From: Acidobacteriota bacterium
GTDB taxonomy: Bacteria > Acidobacteriota > Blastocatellia > Pyrinomonadales > Pyrinomonadaceae
Direction: 5' to 3'
Assembly: GCA_003223025.1 (NCBI GenBank)
Contig: QHXR01000024.1
Location: 146,596 to 210,595, forward strand
DNA length: 64,000 bases
The notes beneath the pieces are model-generated. The model searched no databases. It saw only the letters and a list, made by a program, of their open reading frames with translations, and was not told the DNA's origin. The position numbers and the translations under genes were made by a program. Position 1 is the first letter of the stretch. Every line of letters begins with the position of its first letter. Below are positions 1 to 9,523 of the stretch, in pieces.

Positions 1-969
1 ATCCTATTCGCGGACTTCTTCGCGCCGTATGATTATCCCGAACAATCGCGATCCGAACCTTCCGCTCCGGCGACTACGATCCAATTCCGCGGGCTTCATC
101 CGGTTATTTATCCAAAACGTCTGACCGATCCGCTTCGGCTGATCTATGAAGAGGATCGCACGCGGCCTCACTCCGTCGAGATATTCGTTCACGGATATCA
201 GTACAAATTGCTTGGCATTATCCCGAGTGACCTACATCTATTCGGTGTCGAGCAAGATGTCGGCGCTCCGAGGATCGATCTTCTCGGAACCGATAATCTC
301 GGCCGCGACCGGTTTTCGCGCTTGATGCACGCCGTCCGGTTCTCGCTCATCGTTTGTTCGATCGGAGTTCTGCTTGCTTGCCTCATCGGAATCGTCATCG
401 GCGTGACGAGCGGTTATTCGACAAAGTTTGTCGATACCGTTTTGATGGGCATAACCGACGCCATGCTTTCGCTGCCGACGCTGATCCTGATCCTCGCCGC
501 ACGCGCCGCATTTCCGCTCGAGCTGCCTCCGATCCGCGCCGCATTTCTTCTGTTGTTTATCTTCGCGCTTACCGGTTGGGCCGAGATGGCGAGACTCGCA
601 CGCGGTCTTGTTGTCGCGACGCGCGAACGCGAGTTCGTAACCGCCGCCGTCGCGACTGGCGTCACCCGATCGAGGATTCTGTTTCGACACATCCTTCCAA
701 ACATCTTCGCGCCATTGATGACGCAAGCAATCCTCATGCTCCCCGCGTTCCTTCTTGCCGAGATCGCGCTTTCGTATCTCGGCGTCGGCCTGCAGGAACC
801 TGAGGCAAGTCTCGGAAATATGCTGACCGCCGCGGGCGATCTCAATCAACTGCGTCAGCATCCCATCAGCATCCTGTCGCCGGCAATTCTTATTTTCATT
901 TTTGTGATCGGCATCCGGCTTTTGAGTGACCGAAAGAGGACGCAACCGGAAACCTTCCGGACAAACTGA
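1..969 (+). CDS. Peptide/nickel-type ABC transporter permease, DppC/OppC class, 5' truncated by window
   Basis: The frame is open from base 1, so the N-terminal cytoplasmic tail and first membrane helix lie outside the window; 322 codons are visible. This is the second inner-membrane permease of a binding-protein-dependent oligopeptide-type importer. The stretch before the helices carries the family signature GTDNLGRDRFSRL, and the cytoplasmic EAA-like loop reads ATGVTRSRILFRHILPN, where the ATPase subunits dock. Several hydrophobic helices follow, and the end matches the family's usual C-terminus. The last codons (TFRTN-stop) lie inside the left arm of an inverted repeat, so the repeat probably supplied the stop. 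An upstream partner permease and ATPase genes would be expected outside the window. The substrate cannot be deduced. Confidence 0.9.
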   Translation: MLFADFFAPYDYPEQSRSEPSAPATTIQFRGLHPVIYPKRLTDPLRLIYEEDRTRPHSVEIFVHGYQYKLLGIIPSDLHLFGVEQDVGAPRIDLLGTDNLGRDRFSRLMHAVRFSLIVCSIGVLLACLIGIVIGVTSGYSTKFVDTVLMGITDAMLSLPTLILILAARAAFPLELPPIRAAFLLLFIFALTGWAEMARLARGLVVATREREFVTAAVATGVTRSRILFRHILPNIFAPLMTQAILMLPAFLLAEIALSYLGVGLQEPEASLGNMLTAAGDLNQLRQHPISILSPAILIFIFVIGIRLLSDRKRTQPETFRTN

Positions 970-1046
970 AAAGTAAGAGCAGAAGTTTCACCGGTCATCT
1001 TCGTTTTCACCTTTCAGTTTTTACTTTTCAGTTTGTCCGGAAGGTT
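951..1046. repeat. Inverted repeat, 7-nt-unit fold-back array
   Basis: Arms 951-976 and 1021-1046 are perfect 26-base reverse complements. The arms contain AAACTGA AAAGTAA units, like the element at 52824-52926. The element spans the stop codon of the upstream permease gene and could act as a terminator or mRNA-end hairpin; its position there is observed, its function inferred. Confidence 0.9.
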
Positions 1047-1095
1047 TGGACGAAACTATGTCCGGTGTTTGGAGTAATATTGAACGAGACCATTC

Positions 1096-3753
1096 ATGAA
1101 CGCCGAGCAACAAAGATTAGAGGAGTCGAACGCGCGGACGAAGCACTGGAAGCGTTGGGGCCCGTATCTTGCCGAGCGGGCGTGGGGAACGGTGCGCGAA
1201 GATTACTCGGCGGACGGTTCAGCCTGGGAATACTTTCCGCACGATCACGCCAGATCGCGCGCTTACCGGTGGAATGAAGACGGCATTGCCGGGATCAGCG
1301 ATCGCCATCAGTTCATATGTTTCTCTATCGCACTTTGGAACGGATGCGATCCGATCTTGAAGGAACGACTTTTCGGACTGACGGGAAACGAAGGAAATCA
1401 CGGCGAGGATGTGAAGGAGATCTATTACTATCTCGATTCGACTCCGACCCACTCGTACATGAAGTTTCTGTACAAGTATCCGCAAGCAGAATTTCCATAT
1501 ACACGCCTCATCGACGAGAATCGAAAACGAACAAAGCACGAACGCGAGTTTGAACTGATCGACACCGGAATATTCGACGACGATCGTTACTTCGACGTTT
1601 TTGTCGAGTACGCGAAAGCCGACGTTGAAGACATCCTTATCAAGATCACCGTCGCGAACCGAGGTCCCGAAGACGCGAAATTGAATTTGCTTCCGACGGT
1701 CTGGTTCAGGAATACGTGGACATGGTGCGGTGCCGATGCGGATTGTCGAATGCGAAGTTCGGCGGCTGGCGTCATCGAACTCGAATGCGATTACGGCGCG
1801 CGTCGGTTATATTGCGACGGCGCACCTGAACTGCTTTTCACCGAGAACGAGACGAACAATGAGCGATTGTTCGGTGCCCGGAATCGGACGACGTTTGTAA
1901 AAGACGGAATCAACGACCGCGTTGTCCACGGCGACGCAAGCAAGGTGAATCCTGAATTGTCCGGGACGAAAGCAGCGGCGAATTACGAGCTGACCATTCC
2001 GGCGCGTTCTGAGATAGTTATTCGACTCCGGTTAACGGATCGAGAATTTTCACGCAAAGACGCGAAGACGCAAAGCGAGAATATCGAGGCATTCACAGAC
2101 TTCGATAAGATCTTCGCGCAGCGGATCACCGAAGCAGATGAGTTCCACAACGATCTCGCTCCAAAGGATCTTTCCGTCGACGCTCGTTCGGTTCAGCGTC
2201 AGGCGTTTGCCGGGATGCTGTTGTCGAAACAGTTCTATCACTACGTTGTGAAGGAATGGCTCGACGGAGATCCCGCGATGCCCGTGCCGCCGCCGCAGCG
2301 AAAGCAGGGTCGCAATCGTCATTGGAAACATCTCTACAACTCGGATGTCATCTCGATGCCTGATAAGTGGGAGTACCCGTGGTACGCGGCGTGGGATCTG
2401 GCGTTTCACTGCATACCTCTCGCATTGGTCGATTCTGAATTCTCAAAAGAGCAACTCCTGCTGATGCTACGCGAGTGGTATATGCATCCGAACGGCGAGA
2501 TTCCGGCCTACGAATGGGCGCTCGGCGATGTGAATCCGCCTGTCCACGCATGGGCCGCGATGCGCGTTTACCAGATCGAAAAAAAGGCGCGCGGAAAAGG
2601 CGATCGAAAATTTCTGGCGCGCGTGTTTCAAAAACTACTCCTCAATTTTACGTGGTGGGTGAATCGAAAAGACTCCGAAGGAAATAATGTTTTTGAAGGC
2701 GGGTTCCTCGGTCTCGACAACATCGGCGTGTTCGATCGATCGCAACCCTTGCCGACCGGTGGAACGCTCGCGCAATCGGACGGGACAAGCTGGATGGCGA
2801 TGTATTGTCTGAACATGCTCGCGATCTCGCTCGAGCTATCGATCGAGGACACGGCGTACGAAGATCTTGCGAGTAAATTCTGGGAGCACTTTCTTTACAT
2901 CTCCGACGCGATGAACGATCTCGGTGACGCAAGTCTGTCGCTGTGGGACGAAGAAGACGGTTTCTATTACGACGTCCTTCACCTGCAGGAGAACAATTAC
3001 AGTATTCCGATCCGCATCCGCTCGATGGTCGGTCTGATCCCGCTTTTTGCAGTGGCGACCGTCGAACCCGAGATCCTGGATCAATTGCCTGAGTTCAAGC
3101 GCAGGGTCCAATGGTTTATAAAAAACCGACCGGACCTGACTGACAATATCAATTGCGGAAGAAAGCCGGGTGTCGGTGAGCGCCGCCTTCTCGCTGTGGC
3201 GTACCGCGACCGTCTCGAGCGCGTGCTGAAATACATGCTCGATGAGAACGAGTTTCTGTCGCCGCACGGGATCAGAGCCCTGTCACGATTTCACAAAGAT
3301 TCGCCTTATGTTCTGCATGTGAACGGCACCGAGCACCGCGTCGATTATGAACCTGCTGAATCGATGACCGGACTCTTCGGCGGAAATTCGAATTGGCGCG
3401 GTCCTGTCTGGTTTCCCTGCAACTATTTGCTCATCGAGTCGCTGCAGAAGTTTCATCATTATTACGGCGATGACTTCAAGGTCGAATGTCCGACCGGTTC
3501 CGGAAAGATGATGAACCTCTGGCAAGTCGCCGAGGAATTGTCGCGAAGGCTCTCGAGTATTTTCTTAAAAGACGCGGATGGAAATCGTCCGGTTTTCGGC
3601 GGGGCCGAGAAGTTTCAGACAGATAAATATTTTCGGGATCATGTTTTGTTCTACGAATATTTCCACGGCGACAATGGCTCGGGTGTCGGAGCGAGTCATC
3701 AGACAGGTTGGACAGGATTGGTAGCAAAGTTGCTACAGCAAAGCGGGGAGTAA
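1096..3753 (+). CDS. Glucosidase, GH63-like / MGH1-type glycoside hydrolase
   Basis: 885 residues with no signal peptide, so probably cytoplasmic. It resembles the large bacterial glucosidase family related to GH63 and mannosylglycerate hydrolases: an N-terminal beta-rich region beginning [21 protein letters not shown], then an (alpha/alpha)6 toroid with family-type stretches such as [19 protein letters not shown] and a C-terminal [10 protein letters not shown]. It likely hydrolyses an alpha-glucoside such as a storage or compatible-solute sugar; the exact substrate is not readable. ATG at 1096 is the first start giving the conserved N-terminus. The next gene is a glucose dehydrogenase, which suggests released glucose is oxidised. 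Around residues 319-327 an odd RKDAKTQSE is encoded by three 8-nt repeat units, apparently an in-frame repeat insertion. Confidence 0.88.
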   Translation: MNAEQQRLEESNARTKHWKRWGPYLAERAWGTVREDYSADGSAWEYFPHDHARSRAYRWNEDGIAGISDRHQFICFSIALWNGCDPILKERLFGLTGNEGNHGEDVKEIYYYLDSTPTHSYMKFLYKYPQAEFPYTRLIDENRKRTKHEREFELIDTGIFDDDRYFDVFVEYAKADVEDILIKITVANRGPEDAKLNLLPTVWFRNTWTWCGADADCRMRSSAAGVIELECDYGARRLYCDGAPELLFTENETNNERLFGARNRTTFVKDGINDRVVHGDASKVNPELSGTKAAANYELTIPARSEIVIRLRLTDREFSRKDAKTQSENIEAFTDFDKIFAQRITEADEFHNDLAPKDLSVDARSVQRQAFAGMLLSKQFYHYVVKEWLDGDPAMPVPPPQRKQGRNRHWKHLYNSDVISMPDKWEYPWYAAWDLAFHCIPLALVDSEFSKEQLLLMLREWYMHPNGEIPAYEWALGDVNPPVHAWAAMRVYQIEKKARGKGDRKFLARVFQKLLLNFTWWVNRKDSEGNNVFEGGFLGLDNIGVFDRSQPLPTGGTLAQSDGTSWMAMYCLNMLAISLELSIEDTAYEDLASKFWEHFLYISDAMNDLGDASLSLWDEEDGFYYDVLHLQENNYSIPIRIRSMVGLIPLFAVATVEPEILDQLPEFKRRVQWFIKNRPDLTDNINCGRKPGVGERRLLAVAYRDRLERVLKYMLDENEFLSPHGIRALSRFHKDSPYVLHVNGTEHRVDYEPAESMTGLFGGNSNWRGPVWFPCNYLLIESLQKFHHYYGDDFKVECPTGSGKMMNLWQVAEELSRRLSSIFLKDADGNRPVFGGAEKFQTDKYFRDHVLFYEYFHGDNGSGVGASHQTGWTGLVAKLLQQSGE
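2052..2075. repeat. In-frame 8-nt repeat tract inside the glucosidase gene
   Basis: Three consecutive octads, ACGCAAAG ACGCGAAG ACGCAAAG, lie in frame and encode part of RKDAKTQSE. The composition matches the intergenic fold-back elements of this window rather than the surrounding coding sequence. No opposing arm is visible nearby. Confidence 0.7.
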
Positions 3754-3755
3754 AG

Positions 3756-3805
3756 TTTTGAGTCCCGCCTTTAGGCGGTCCGCCGGCTTAAGCCGGTACT
3801 CAAAA
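3756..3805. repeat. Small cloverleaf inverted repeat between glucosidase and glucose dehydrogenase
   Basis: Outer arms TTTTGAGT (3756-3763) and ACTCAAAA (3798-3805) enclose two adjacent palindromes, CCGCCTTTAGGCGG and CCGGCTTAAGCCGG. It lies just after the glucosidase stop and just before the next gene's start at 3812. A similar palindrome, TCCGCCTAAGGCGGA, occurs at 43339-43353 at another gene end. Confidence 0.8.
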
Positions 3806-3811
3806 CAAAAT

Positions 3812-4912
3812 ATGAAAGCAGTTGCCGTTACACCTGGAGTAAAAAACTCTGCACACCTCGTCGAAATGGCGAAGCCTTCGATCGATGAGATCGCGGATGG
3901 ACGAGGCGTGCTCGTCAAAGTCCTTCGTGTCGGCGTCGACGGAACGGACAAGGAGATCAACAACGCAGAATACGGTGCGGCGCCTGAAGGATTCGATTTT
4001 CTTGTCACCGGTCACGAGGGATTCGGACTCGTCGAAGAAGTTGGAGCAAACGTTCACGAGCTTAAACCCGGCGATTATGTTGTCGCCACCGTTCGTCGTC
4101 CCGGACACAGCATTTACGATCTCATCGGTACGAACGACATGACGACCGATGACACGTACTACGAACGCGGGATCAATCTCCTTCATGGTTATCTCGCGGA
4201 ATTTTACGTCGACGACGCGGCGTACATCGTAAAGGTTCCGAGCGGACTGAAGGACGTCGGCGTACTGCTTGAGCCGATGAGCGTCGTGCAAAAGGGAATC
4301 ACGCAAGCTTACGAGATCCAGCGCCGTTTGAAAGTTTGGAAACCGAAGCGTGCGGCGGTTCTCGGAGCTGGAACGATCGGTTTGCTTGCAATGCTCGCGC
4401 TGAAGCTTCGCGGAATCGATGTCGTCACATTTGGAAAAACTCGTAAGCCGTATCTGAATTCGGATCTGGTCGAGAACGTTGGTGCGACTTATATAACGAC
4501 TGACGATATCTCGGTCGCTGACTACGCGAAGCAGAACGGAGCGTTCGATCTGATCTTCGAAGCGACCGGTTATTCGCCGATCGTCTTCGATGCGATGCGT
4601 GCGCTCGCAAAGAATGGAGTGCTTATTCTATCGAGCGTCACGGGCGGCGACCGAATGGTTGAAGTCCCGGCTGACAAACTCAACCTCGAATTCGTGCTCG
4701 GCAACAAGGTGATGGTCGGAACGGTGAACGCGAATCGGGAATATTTCGAATCCGGAGTTCAGGACATGTCGGCGGCGGTCGTCGAATACGGCGACTGGCT
4801 GTCTCGCCTGCTGACGCACGAAGTGAAAGGTCTCGAAAACTACGAGCAGATATTCGACTTGCTAACGAACGGAAAGGACGCGATCAAAGTTTACTGTCAG
4901 GTTGCGACATAG
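3812..4912 (+). CDS. Glucose 1-dehydrogenase, zinc-type MDR family
   Basis: 366 residues. Oxidises glucose to gluconolactone with NAD(P)+ in the cytoplasm, as judged from homology to archaeal-type glucose dehydrogenases. Visible: GVDGTD with D43 in the place of the usual catalytic-zinc cysteine, GHE (H68-E69), the YYERGI and LLEPMSV (E154) motifs, a Rossmann motif VLGAGTIG at 183-190, and the Glu_dehyd_C-type C-terminal half. The structural-zinc cysteine cluster of many MDR enzymes is missing, as in the haloarchaeal enzyme. An in-frame ATG upstream at 3758 lies in the repeat, so ATG 3812 ([10 protein letters not shown]) is preferred. It follows the glucosidase by 58 bp and may be cotranscribed. 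Confidence 0.88.
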   Translation: MKAVAVTPGVKNSAHLVEMAKPSIDEIADGRGVLVKVLRVGVDGTDKEINNAEYGAAPEGFDFLVTGHEGFGLVEEVGANVHELKPGDYVVATVRRPGHSIYDLIGTNDMTTDDTYYERGINLLHGYLAEFYVDDAAYIVKVPSGLKDVGVLLEPMSVVQKGITQAYEIQRRLKVWKPKRAAVLGAGTIGLLAMLALKLRGIDVVTFGKTRKPYLNSDLVENVGATYITTDDISVADYAKQNGAFDLIFEATGYSPIVFDAMRALAKNGVLILSSVTGGDRMVEVPADKLNLEFVLGNKVMVGTVNANREYFESGVQDMSAAVVEYGDWLSRLLTHEVKGLENYEQIFDLLTNGKDAIKVYCQVAT

Positions 4913-4927
4913 CGATGGCGGATGCGG

Positions 4928-5053
4928 CTGGACCGCCGGCATCCCTGCCTGCAACGCCGTGGCTTCCACGGCGTCAAACGATTATGATTCGACAACCGCG
5001 CAGGTAACATCGCCGAAGCGGCAATGTTGCAGGCAGGGATGCCTGCGGTCCAG
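4928..5053. repeat. Family A modular cloverleaf repeat, copy 1
   Basis: Left arm 4928-4955 and right arm 5026-5053 are near-perfect reverse complements with the core GGCATCCCTGCCTGC. Inside are a hairpin CGCCGTGGCTTCCACGGCG, the 17-mer AACGATTATGATTCGAC (4977-4993), and a second hairpin around ACATCGCCGAAGCGGCAATGT. The element begins just after the glucose dehydrogenase stop. Confidence 0.9.
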
Positions 5054-5135
5054 TCCGTTGCCGTTTTCTCCTTAACGGTGTTTCGTGCTATCGTTTCGCA
5101 GTTTTCACCTCCACCAACATTAAGGAAAAAAAACG

Positions 5136-5864
5136 ATGGCAATCAACAATGCTGCCGACAGACGGGCGTTCGAACGTAGGTTCTTTCTCGCGGTCGCGAT
5201 CCTTTTCCCGATCACTGTGCTGATCGGTTTCGGCCCGACTTATTATCTCCGCGGATTTTTCACGCCGCCGCCGATCCCGAACATGCTCGTGCATATGCAC
5301 GGCCTGGCGATGAGCGCGTGGATCATTCTTTTCGCGACGCAGGTTTATTTCATTCGCTCGATGAAAATAAAACTGCACCAGCAGCTCGGGATCGCGAGCG
5401 TCGTTCTCGCAGTCGTAGTTTTTTTCCTCGGGCTTTTTACGGGAATTATCTCTGCAAAAGAAGGTCGCGGCGTTCCTGGAATCACGCCGCTCCAATTTTT
5501 GATCGTGCCGGTTGGCGATGTGATCGTCTTCGCGTTCCTGTTCGGGGCGGCGGTTTACTATCGCCGCAACGCGCCGAATCACAAACGACTGATGCTGCTC
5601 ACGGTCCTGAATTTTCTTCCGCCGGCGCTCGGCCGGTTTCCTTTCGAATTAACACAGTCGCTCGGGCCGCTGTGGTTTTACGGAGTGCCGGATATTCTCG
5701 CGATCATATTTGTCGTTGTCGATACGTGGCGAAACAAGAAGCTGAACACCGTATTTCTCGCGGGCACGATCTTTCTTATCGCGTCGCACTGGCTACGAAT
5801 CGTGTTTTGTACGAGTGAGACGTGGGTTAACATCGCGACATGGCTGACGACGAACGTCGGTTAA
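5136..5864 (+). CDS. Multi-pass integral membrane protein of unknown function
   Basis: 242 residues with about seven hydrophobic helices: near 17-37, 50-70, 85-107, 125-145, 155-170, 180-195 and 205-222. Conserved-looking polar residues sit in or near membrane segments: HMHGLAMSAW early, KLHQQLG in a loop, PNHKRL mid-protein and ASHWLRI near the end. The histidine spacing might suggest haem or metal binding, but I do not recognise a characterised family. An AAGGA Shine-Dalgarno at 5122-5126 supports ATG 5136. It stands alone between two repeat elements. Confidence 0.75.
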   Translation: MAINNAADRRAFERRFFLAVAILFPITVLIGFGPTYYLRGFFTPPPIPNMLVHMHGLAMSAWIILFATQVYFIRSMKIKLHQQLGIASVVLAVVVFFLGLFTGIISAKEGRGVPGITPLQFLIVPVGDVIVFAFLFGAAVYYRRNAPNHKRLMLLTVLNFLPPALGRFPFELTQSLGPLWFYGVPDILAIIFVVVDTWRNKKLNTVFLAGTIFLIASHWLRIVFCTSETWVNIATWLTTNVG

Positions 5865-5870
5865 CCGTGC

Positions 5871-6020
5871 TTCCTAGCTCCGATAGGAGCGGAATATTGG
5901 CAGAACTGTAGGTCGGAAAATTTGAGCTACGTAGGTGCGACATCCAGGTGCCGCACCTACGGAGCTCAATTGTGTTTTGAACCAGGTCTACCAATATTCC
6001 GCTCCTATCGGAGCCAGGAA
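5871..6020. repeat. Inverted repeat with GGAGCGGAATATTGG arms (family I), copy 1
   Basis: Arms 5871-5900 and 5991-6020 are 30-base reverse complements with one mismatch. A nested hairpin pairs GAGCTACGTAGGTGCG (about 5924-5939) with CGCACCTACGGAGCTC (about 5952-5967). It lies between convergent genes and ends four bases before the ompH-like stop codon. Confidence 0.9.
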
Positions 6021-6024
6021 TTGA

Positions 6025-6564
6025 TCACGGGTTCTTTGCATTGAAATCGCGGATAAATCCCGGCGTTAGATCGACATTTTTATTTGCCAACAAAACGCCC
6101 TCGGGAAATTTGCTTACGTCGACAAGCAGATCGATGCCACGCTGTTTCACATACACTTCGAGCGCCGTATAGACGACGACGCGGATCGGAGTCGTAAGCG
6201 TGACCAGTCTCTTTGAATAAGCATTCCGAGCATCTTCCTGCTTTCGACGGATCTCAGTTTGCAACGTTTCAGCCTGCTCGCGGCGTGTTGCGAGCTGGGC
6301 TGCCGGTGTATTCGGCGGAACTTGCTGAAGCGCTTCGAAGCGCGCAACCAACTGCGCGATCTCATCACGCTTTGGTTTGAATTCCGCCTCCAGTGTCCGC
6401 ATCGCGCTAACGAGTTTCTTGATCCCGTTCGTAGGATCCGCGAACAGAGTCGAATCGATGACGCCGACCTTTGCCGGCGTCGCCTGTGCCGGAGCCTGGG
6501 CCGCGGCAAGTGAAGTAAGTGTCGCGATCGACGCGAGCAGTAGTAAAATTTTCGCAAAAGTCAT
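6025..6564 (-). CDS. OmpH/Skp-like periplasmic chaperone
   Basis: 179 residues: a signal peptide (hydrophobic to about residue 22, AAAQA cleavage region), then KVGVIDSTLFAD, a long helical arm from about 45 to 120 (LEAEFKPKRDEIAQLVARFEAL...) and a C-terminal return strand (GIDLLVDVS). This is the Skp/OmpH architecture, which holds unfolded outer-membrane proteins in the periplasm for BamA. It is well separated from the bamA locus, where a second paralogue (60934-61545) is interrupted by a stop, so this intact copy may carry the function. Monocistronic on the minus strand. Confidence 0.85.
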   Translation of the reverse strand: MTFAKILLLLASIATLTSLAAAQAPAQATPAKVGVIDSTLFADPTNGIKKLVSAMRTLEAEFKPKRDEIAQLVARFEALQQVPPNTPAAQLATRREQAETLQTEIRRKQEDARNAYSKRLVTLTTPIRVVVYTALEVYVKQRGIDLLVDVSKFPEGVLLANKNVDLTPGFIRDFNAKNP

Positions 6565-6624
6565 TCGTAATTTCTCCGGTTTTTCTCGTTTGAATTAGAC
6601 ACAGTATAGATGCTCGATCGTGCC

Positions 6625-6664
6625 GATTGTGTAGCTTGACTTGCTAAACACAATCACGTAAAAC
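6625..6664 (+). promoter_or_regulatory. Possible promoter and overlapping palindrome upstream of succinate dehydrogenase genes
   Basis: GATTGTGT (6625-6632) and ACACAATC (6648-6655) form an inverted repeat. It surrounds TTGACT (6636-6641), a good -35 hexamer, with a weak -10 candidate TAAAAC (6659-6664) at 17 bp. A regulator bound to the palindrome would cover the -35 box. The palindrome is observed; operator function is inference. Confidence 0.4.
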
Positions 6665-6767
6665 TTTACCTACTTTGCAGTCCAAAAGCTCACGCCCAAG
6701 CTTCATAACAGTCGGGGCTTAACGACACAATCGAACGAAAGAAGCTGACCGGAGGTAGATCGGCCAC

Positions 6768-7550
6768 ATGGCATCGAACTTGGTTCACATCACGCGGCGC
6801 GGGTTTGGCGAAACGACTCGAAAGGACTTGTGGTGGCTGCCGTCGCTCTCGACCTTCATCGGATTCTCCGCATTTATAGCTTACTCGACATGGGCCGCTT
6901 TTCAGGGCGAGCATTATCGATTCGGCCCGTACCTGTCGCCATTTTATTCACCCGAACTTTTAGGATCCGCGACTGCGTGGTTTGGTCCGAAGCCCGGATG
7001 GATCCCGAGTTGGATCCCGTTCACGGCGGCGTTGATGATCCTCTGGGCACCGGGCGGATTTCGATTCACGTGCTACTACTATCGCGGCGCGTATTACAAA
7101 GCATTTTGGGCCGATCCTCCTGGATGTGCGGTCGGTGAACCGCGTCACAGCTACCGCGGCGAGCGCAAATTCCCGCTCATCATCCAAAACATCCATCGAT
7201 ACTTTTTGTATCTCGCACTCATATTTATCTTGATCCTCGCGTACGACGCGTACGAGGCGTTCCATTTTTCGGATGGAATCCACGTCGGAGTCGGAACGAT
7301 CATCCTTTGTTTGAATGTCGTGCTGCTCGGATCGTACACGCTCGGATGTCATTCGCTGCGACATCTAGTCGGCGGAGGCTGCGACACGCTATCGAATAAA
7401 CCGGTGCGGTTCGCTCTATGGCGTTGGGTTAGCGCTCTGAACCGCCGGCACATGATGTTCGCGTGGTTCAGTTTGTTCTGGGTCGGATTCAGCGACATCT
7501 ACGTCCGGCTGTGCTCAATGGGAATTTTTACGGACTACAGGATTTTTTAA
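6768..7550 (+). CDS. sdhC: Succinate dehydrogenase membrane anchor / cytochrome b-type subunit
   Basis: 260 residues with about five to six hydrophobic segments (near 28-48, 84-102, 143-165, 177-200, 230-250) and histidines suited to haem ligation (IHRYF, CHSLRHL, NRRHMMF). It precedes the flavoprotein and iron-sulfur subunits, so it most likely anchors the complex and passes electrons to quinone. The single large anchor resembles the non-classical Sdh1 arrangement of actinobacteria rather than the paired SdhC/SdhD of proteobacteria. A strong GGAGGT (6751-6756) sets ATG 6768. It is separated from sdhA by a repeat element rather than by tight coupling. Confidence 0.82.
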   Translation: MASNLVHITRRGFGETTRKDLWWLPSLSTFIGFSAFIAYSTWAAFQGEHYRFGPYLSPFYSPELLGSATAWFGPKPGWIPSWIPFTAALMILWAPGGFRFTCYYYRGAYYKAFWADPPGCAVGEPRHSYRGERKFPLIIQNIHRYFLYLALIFILILAYDAYEAFHFSDGIHVGVGTIILCLNVVLLGSYTLGCHSLRHLVGGGCDTLSNKPVRFALWRWVSALNRRHMMFAWFSLFWVGFSDIYVRLCSMGIFTDYRIF

Positions 7551-7574
7551 TTGACGCGGACCGCAGACCATCAT

Positions 7575-7670
7575 GGCAATTAACCGCAGATGACGCAGAT
7601 CACGCGGATCAAGGAAAATTAAGATTGGATTTTATATCTGCGTTATCCGCGTCATCTGCGGTTAATTGCC
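7575..7670. repeat. Family C fold-back repeat between sdhC and sdhA
   Basis: Arms 7575-7596 and 7649-7670 are perfect 22-base reverse complements (GGCAATTAACCGCAGATGAC core). The arms extend as a degenerate 9-nt array (CCGCAGATG ACGCAGATC ACGCGGATC). The same family lies between sdhA and sdhB. Confidence 0.9.
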
Positions 7671-7690
7671 GTTAGTGCCCTTTATCCTTC

Positions 7691-9502
7691 ATGACCGAAT
7701 ACCAAACATACGAACACGACGTTATCGTCATCGGCGCCGGTGGCGCCGGATTGCGTGCGGCGATTGAAGCATCGGCTGCGGGCGTTAGCGTTGGACTGAT
7801 CTGCAAATCACTTCTCGGAAAGGCGCACACGGTGATGGCCGAGGGAGGAATGGCGGCGGCGATGGGGAACGTCGACGATCGCGATAACTGGAAAGTTCAT
7901 TTCTCCGACACGATGCGCGGCGGTCAGTACATTAACAATTGGCGGATGGCGGAGTTGCACGCGAAGGAAGCTCCGGATCGTGTACGAGAATTAGAAGCCT
8001 GGGGTGCGGTTTTCGATCGCACGAAAGACGGAAAGATCCTTCAGCGAAATTTCGGCGGTCATCGATACCCTCGACTCGCACACGTCGGTGATCGCACCGG
8101 TCTCGAGCTGATCCGAACATTGCAAGATCATGGGATCCATCAAGGCATCCAGGTCTACATGGAAGTGACGGTGATCTCGCTGCTCAAGGATGGCGACCGC
8201 GTCGTCGGATGTTTTGCTTACGAGCGCGAGCACGGACGCTTCCGGGTTTTCAAAGCGAAGGCCGTCGTTCTCGCGACCGGTGGTGTCGGTCGCGCGTACA
8301 AGATCACATCGAACTCGTGGGAAGGAACCGGCGACGGACACGCACTCGCGTATCACGCGGGAGCCGAGCTCATCGACATGGAGTTCATCCAATTCCATCC
8401 GACGGGAATGGTCTGGCCGCCGAGCGTCCGCGGAATTCTTGTCACCGAAGGCGTGCGCGGCGAAGGCGGAATCTTGAAGAACAGCGAAGGCAAACGCTTC
8501 ATGTTCGACGACATTCCCGACAACTACAAAGATCAAACCGCGAAGGATCCGGAAGAAGGCTGGCGATACACGCAGGGCGACAAGTCGGCGAATCGTCCGC
8601 CCGAATTGCTGACGCGCGATCACGTCGCGCGCTGCATCAATCGCGAAGTGAAGGCGGGTCGCGGTTCACCACACGGCGGCGTCTATCTCGACATTGCTTG
8701 GATCAAAGAAAAGCTTCCGAACGCGGCCGAGCATATCAAGAAGAAGCTGCCGTCGATGTATCACCAGTTCATGCAGCTCGCGAATCTGGACATCACGACG
8801 ACGCCGATGGAGGTCGGGCCGACGACGCACTACATCATGGGCGGCATTCGCGTGGATTCAGATACACAGGCTTCGACCGTTCCCGGATTGTTCGCGGCCG
8901 GCGAATGTGCGGCGGGAATCAATGGTGCGAATCGGCTTGGTGGAAATTCGCTGTCCGATCTTATCGTCTTCGGAAAACGCGCGGGGGAGTACGCGGCGCA
9001 GTTTGCGAAAGAGAATTCGCACGGCAGCGTTTCATCGGAGCAGATCGAGACTGAGGCTCGGATGGCACTGGCACCGTTCGATCGCGACAGCAGCGAGAAC
9101 GCATTCATCATCCAAAACGATCTTCAGGACATGATGCAGAAAAATGTCGGCATCGTTCGCAACGAAGGCGAGATGCAGGTCGCGGTCGCAGAACTTCAAA
9201 AACTGAAAACCCGAGCGGCGAAATGTGCGGTCACAGGGAACATCGATTTCAATCCCGGCTGGCACACCGCGCTCGATCTGAAAAATCTCTTGACGGTATC
9301 CGAAGCGATCGCACTCGCGGCGTTAGAGCGAAAGGAAAGCCGCGGCGGTCATTTCCGCGAAGATTTTCCAAACAAGGAAAAAGAGTTCGGCTCCTTTAAT
9401 TTTTCACTCAAGCAGGATGAGGATGGCCGGATGCAGATCAGCCGCGTCCCAATTCCTGAAATGCCGGCGGAACTGAAGCAGGTGATTGAGGAAATGGGTT
9501 AG
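7691..9502 (+). CDS. sdhA: Succinate dehydrogenase flavoprotein subunit
   Basis: 603 residues. Oxidises succinate to fumarate in the TCA cycle on the cytoplasmic face of the membrane. Visible: FAD-binding VIVIGAGGAGLRAA (11-24), HTVMAEGG with H46 as the expected covalent-FAD histidine, QFHPTGM, VTEGVRGEGG, a catalytic-arginine region RDHVARCINREV, HYIMGGIRV and the second FAD motif GECAAGINGANRLGGNSL. The C-terminal helical domain is complete. Length and neighbours fit the Sdh1-like enzyme; a fumarate reductase is possible but less likely. ATG 7691 gives the expected N-terminus, although no clear Shine-Dalgarno is seen. Both flanking gaps hold family C repeats, which may set transcript processing or relative yield. 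Confidence 0.95.
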   Translation: MTEYQTYEHDVIVIGAGGAGLRAAIEASAAGVSVGLICKSLLGKAHTVMAEGGMAAAMGNVDDRDNWKVHFSDTMRGGQYINNWRMAELHAKEAPDRVRELEAWGAVFDRTKDGKILQRNFGGHRYPRLAHVGDRTGLELIRTLQDHGIHQGIQVYMEVTVISLLKDGDRVVGCFAYEREHGRFRVFKAKAVVLATGGVGRAYKITSNSWEGTGDGHALAYHAGAELIDMEFIQFHPTGMVWPPSVRGILVTEGVRGEGGILKNSEGKRFMFDDIPDNYKDQTAKDPEEGWRYTQGDKSANRPPELLTRDHVARCINREVKAGRGSPHGGVYLDIAWIKEKLPNAAEHIKKKLPSMYHQFMQLANLDITTTPMEVGPTTHYIMGGIRVDSDTQASTVPGLFAAGECAAGINGANRLGGNSLSDLIVFGKRAGEYAAQFAKENSHGSVSSEQIETEARMALAPFDRDSSENAFIIQNDLQDMMQKNVGIVRNEGEMQVAVAELQKLKTRAAKCAVTGNIDFNPGWHTALDLKNLLTVSEAIALAALERKESRGGHFREDFPNKEKEFGSFNFSLKQDEDGRMQISRVPIPEMPAELKQVIEEMG

Positions 9503-9523
9503 GCCTTGAAAGCGAGAGTAACT

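Noticed and set aside
8209..9054. Long arginine-rich open frame overlapping sdhA
   Set aside because: A frame-shadow of sdhA caused by codon bias; no start signal and no recognisable protein.
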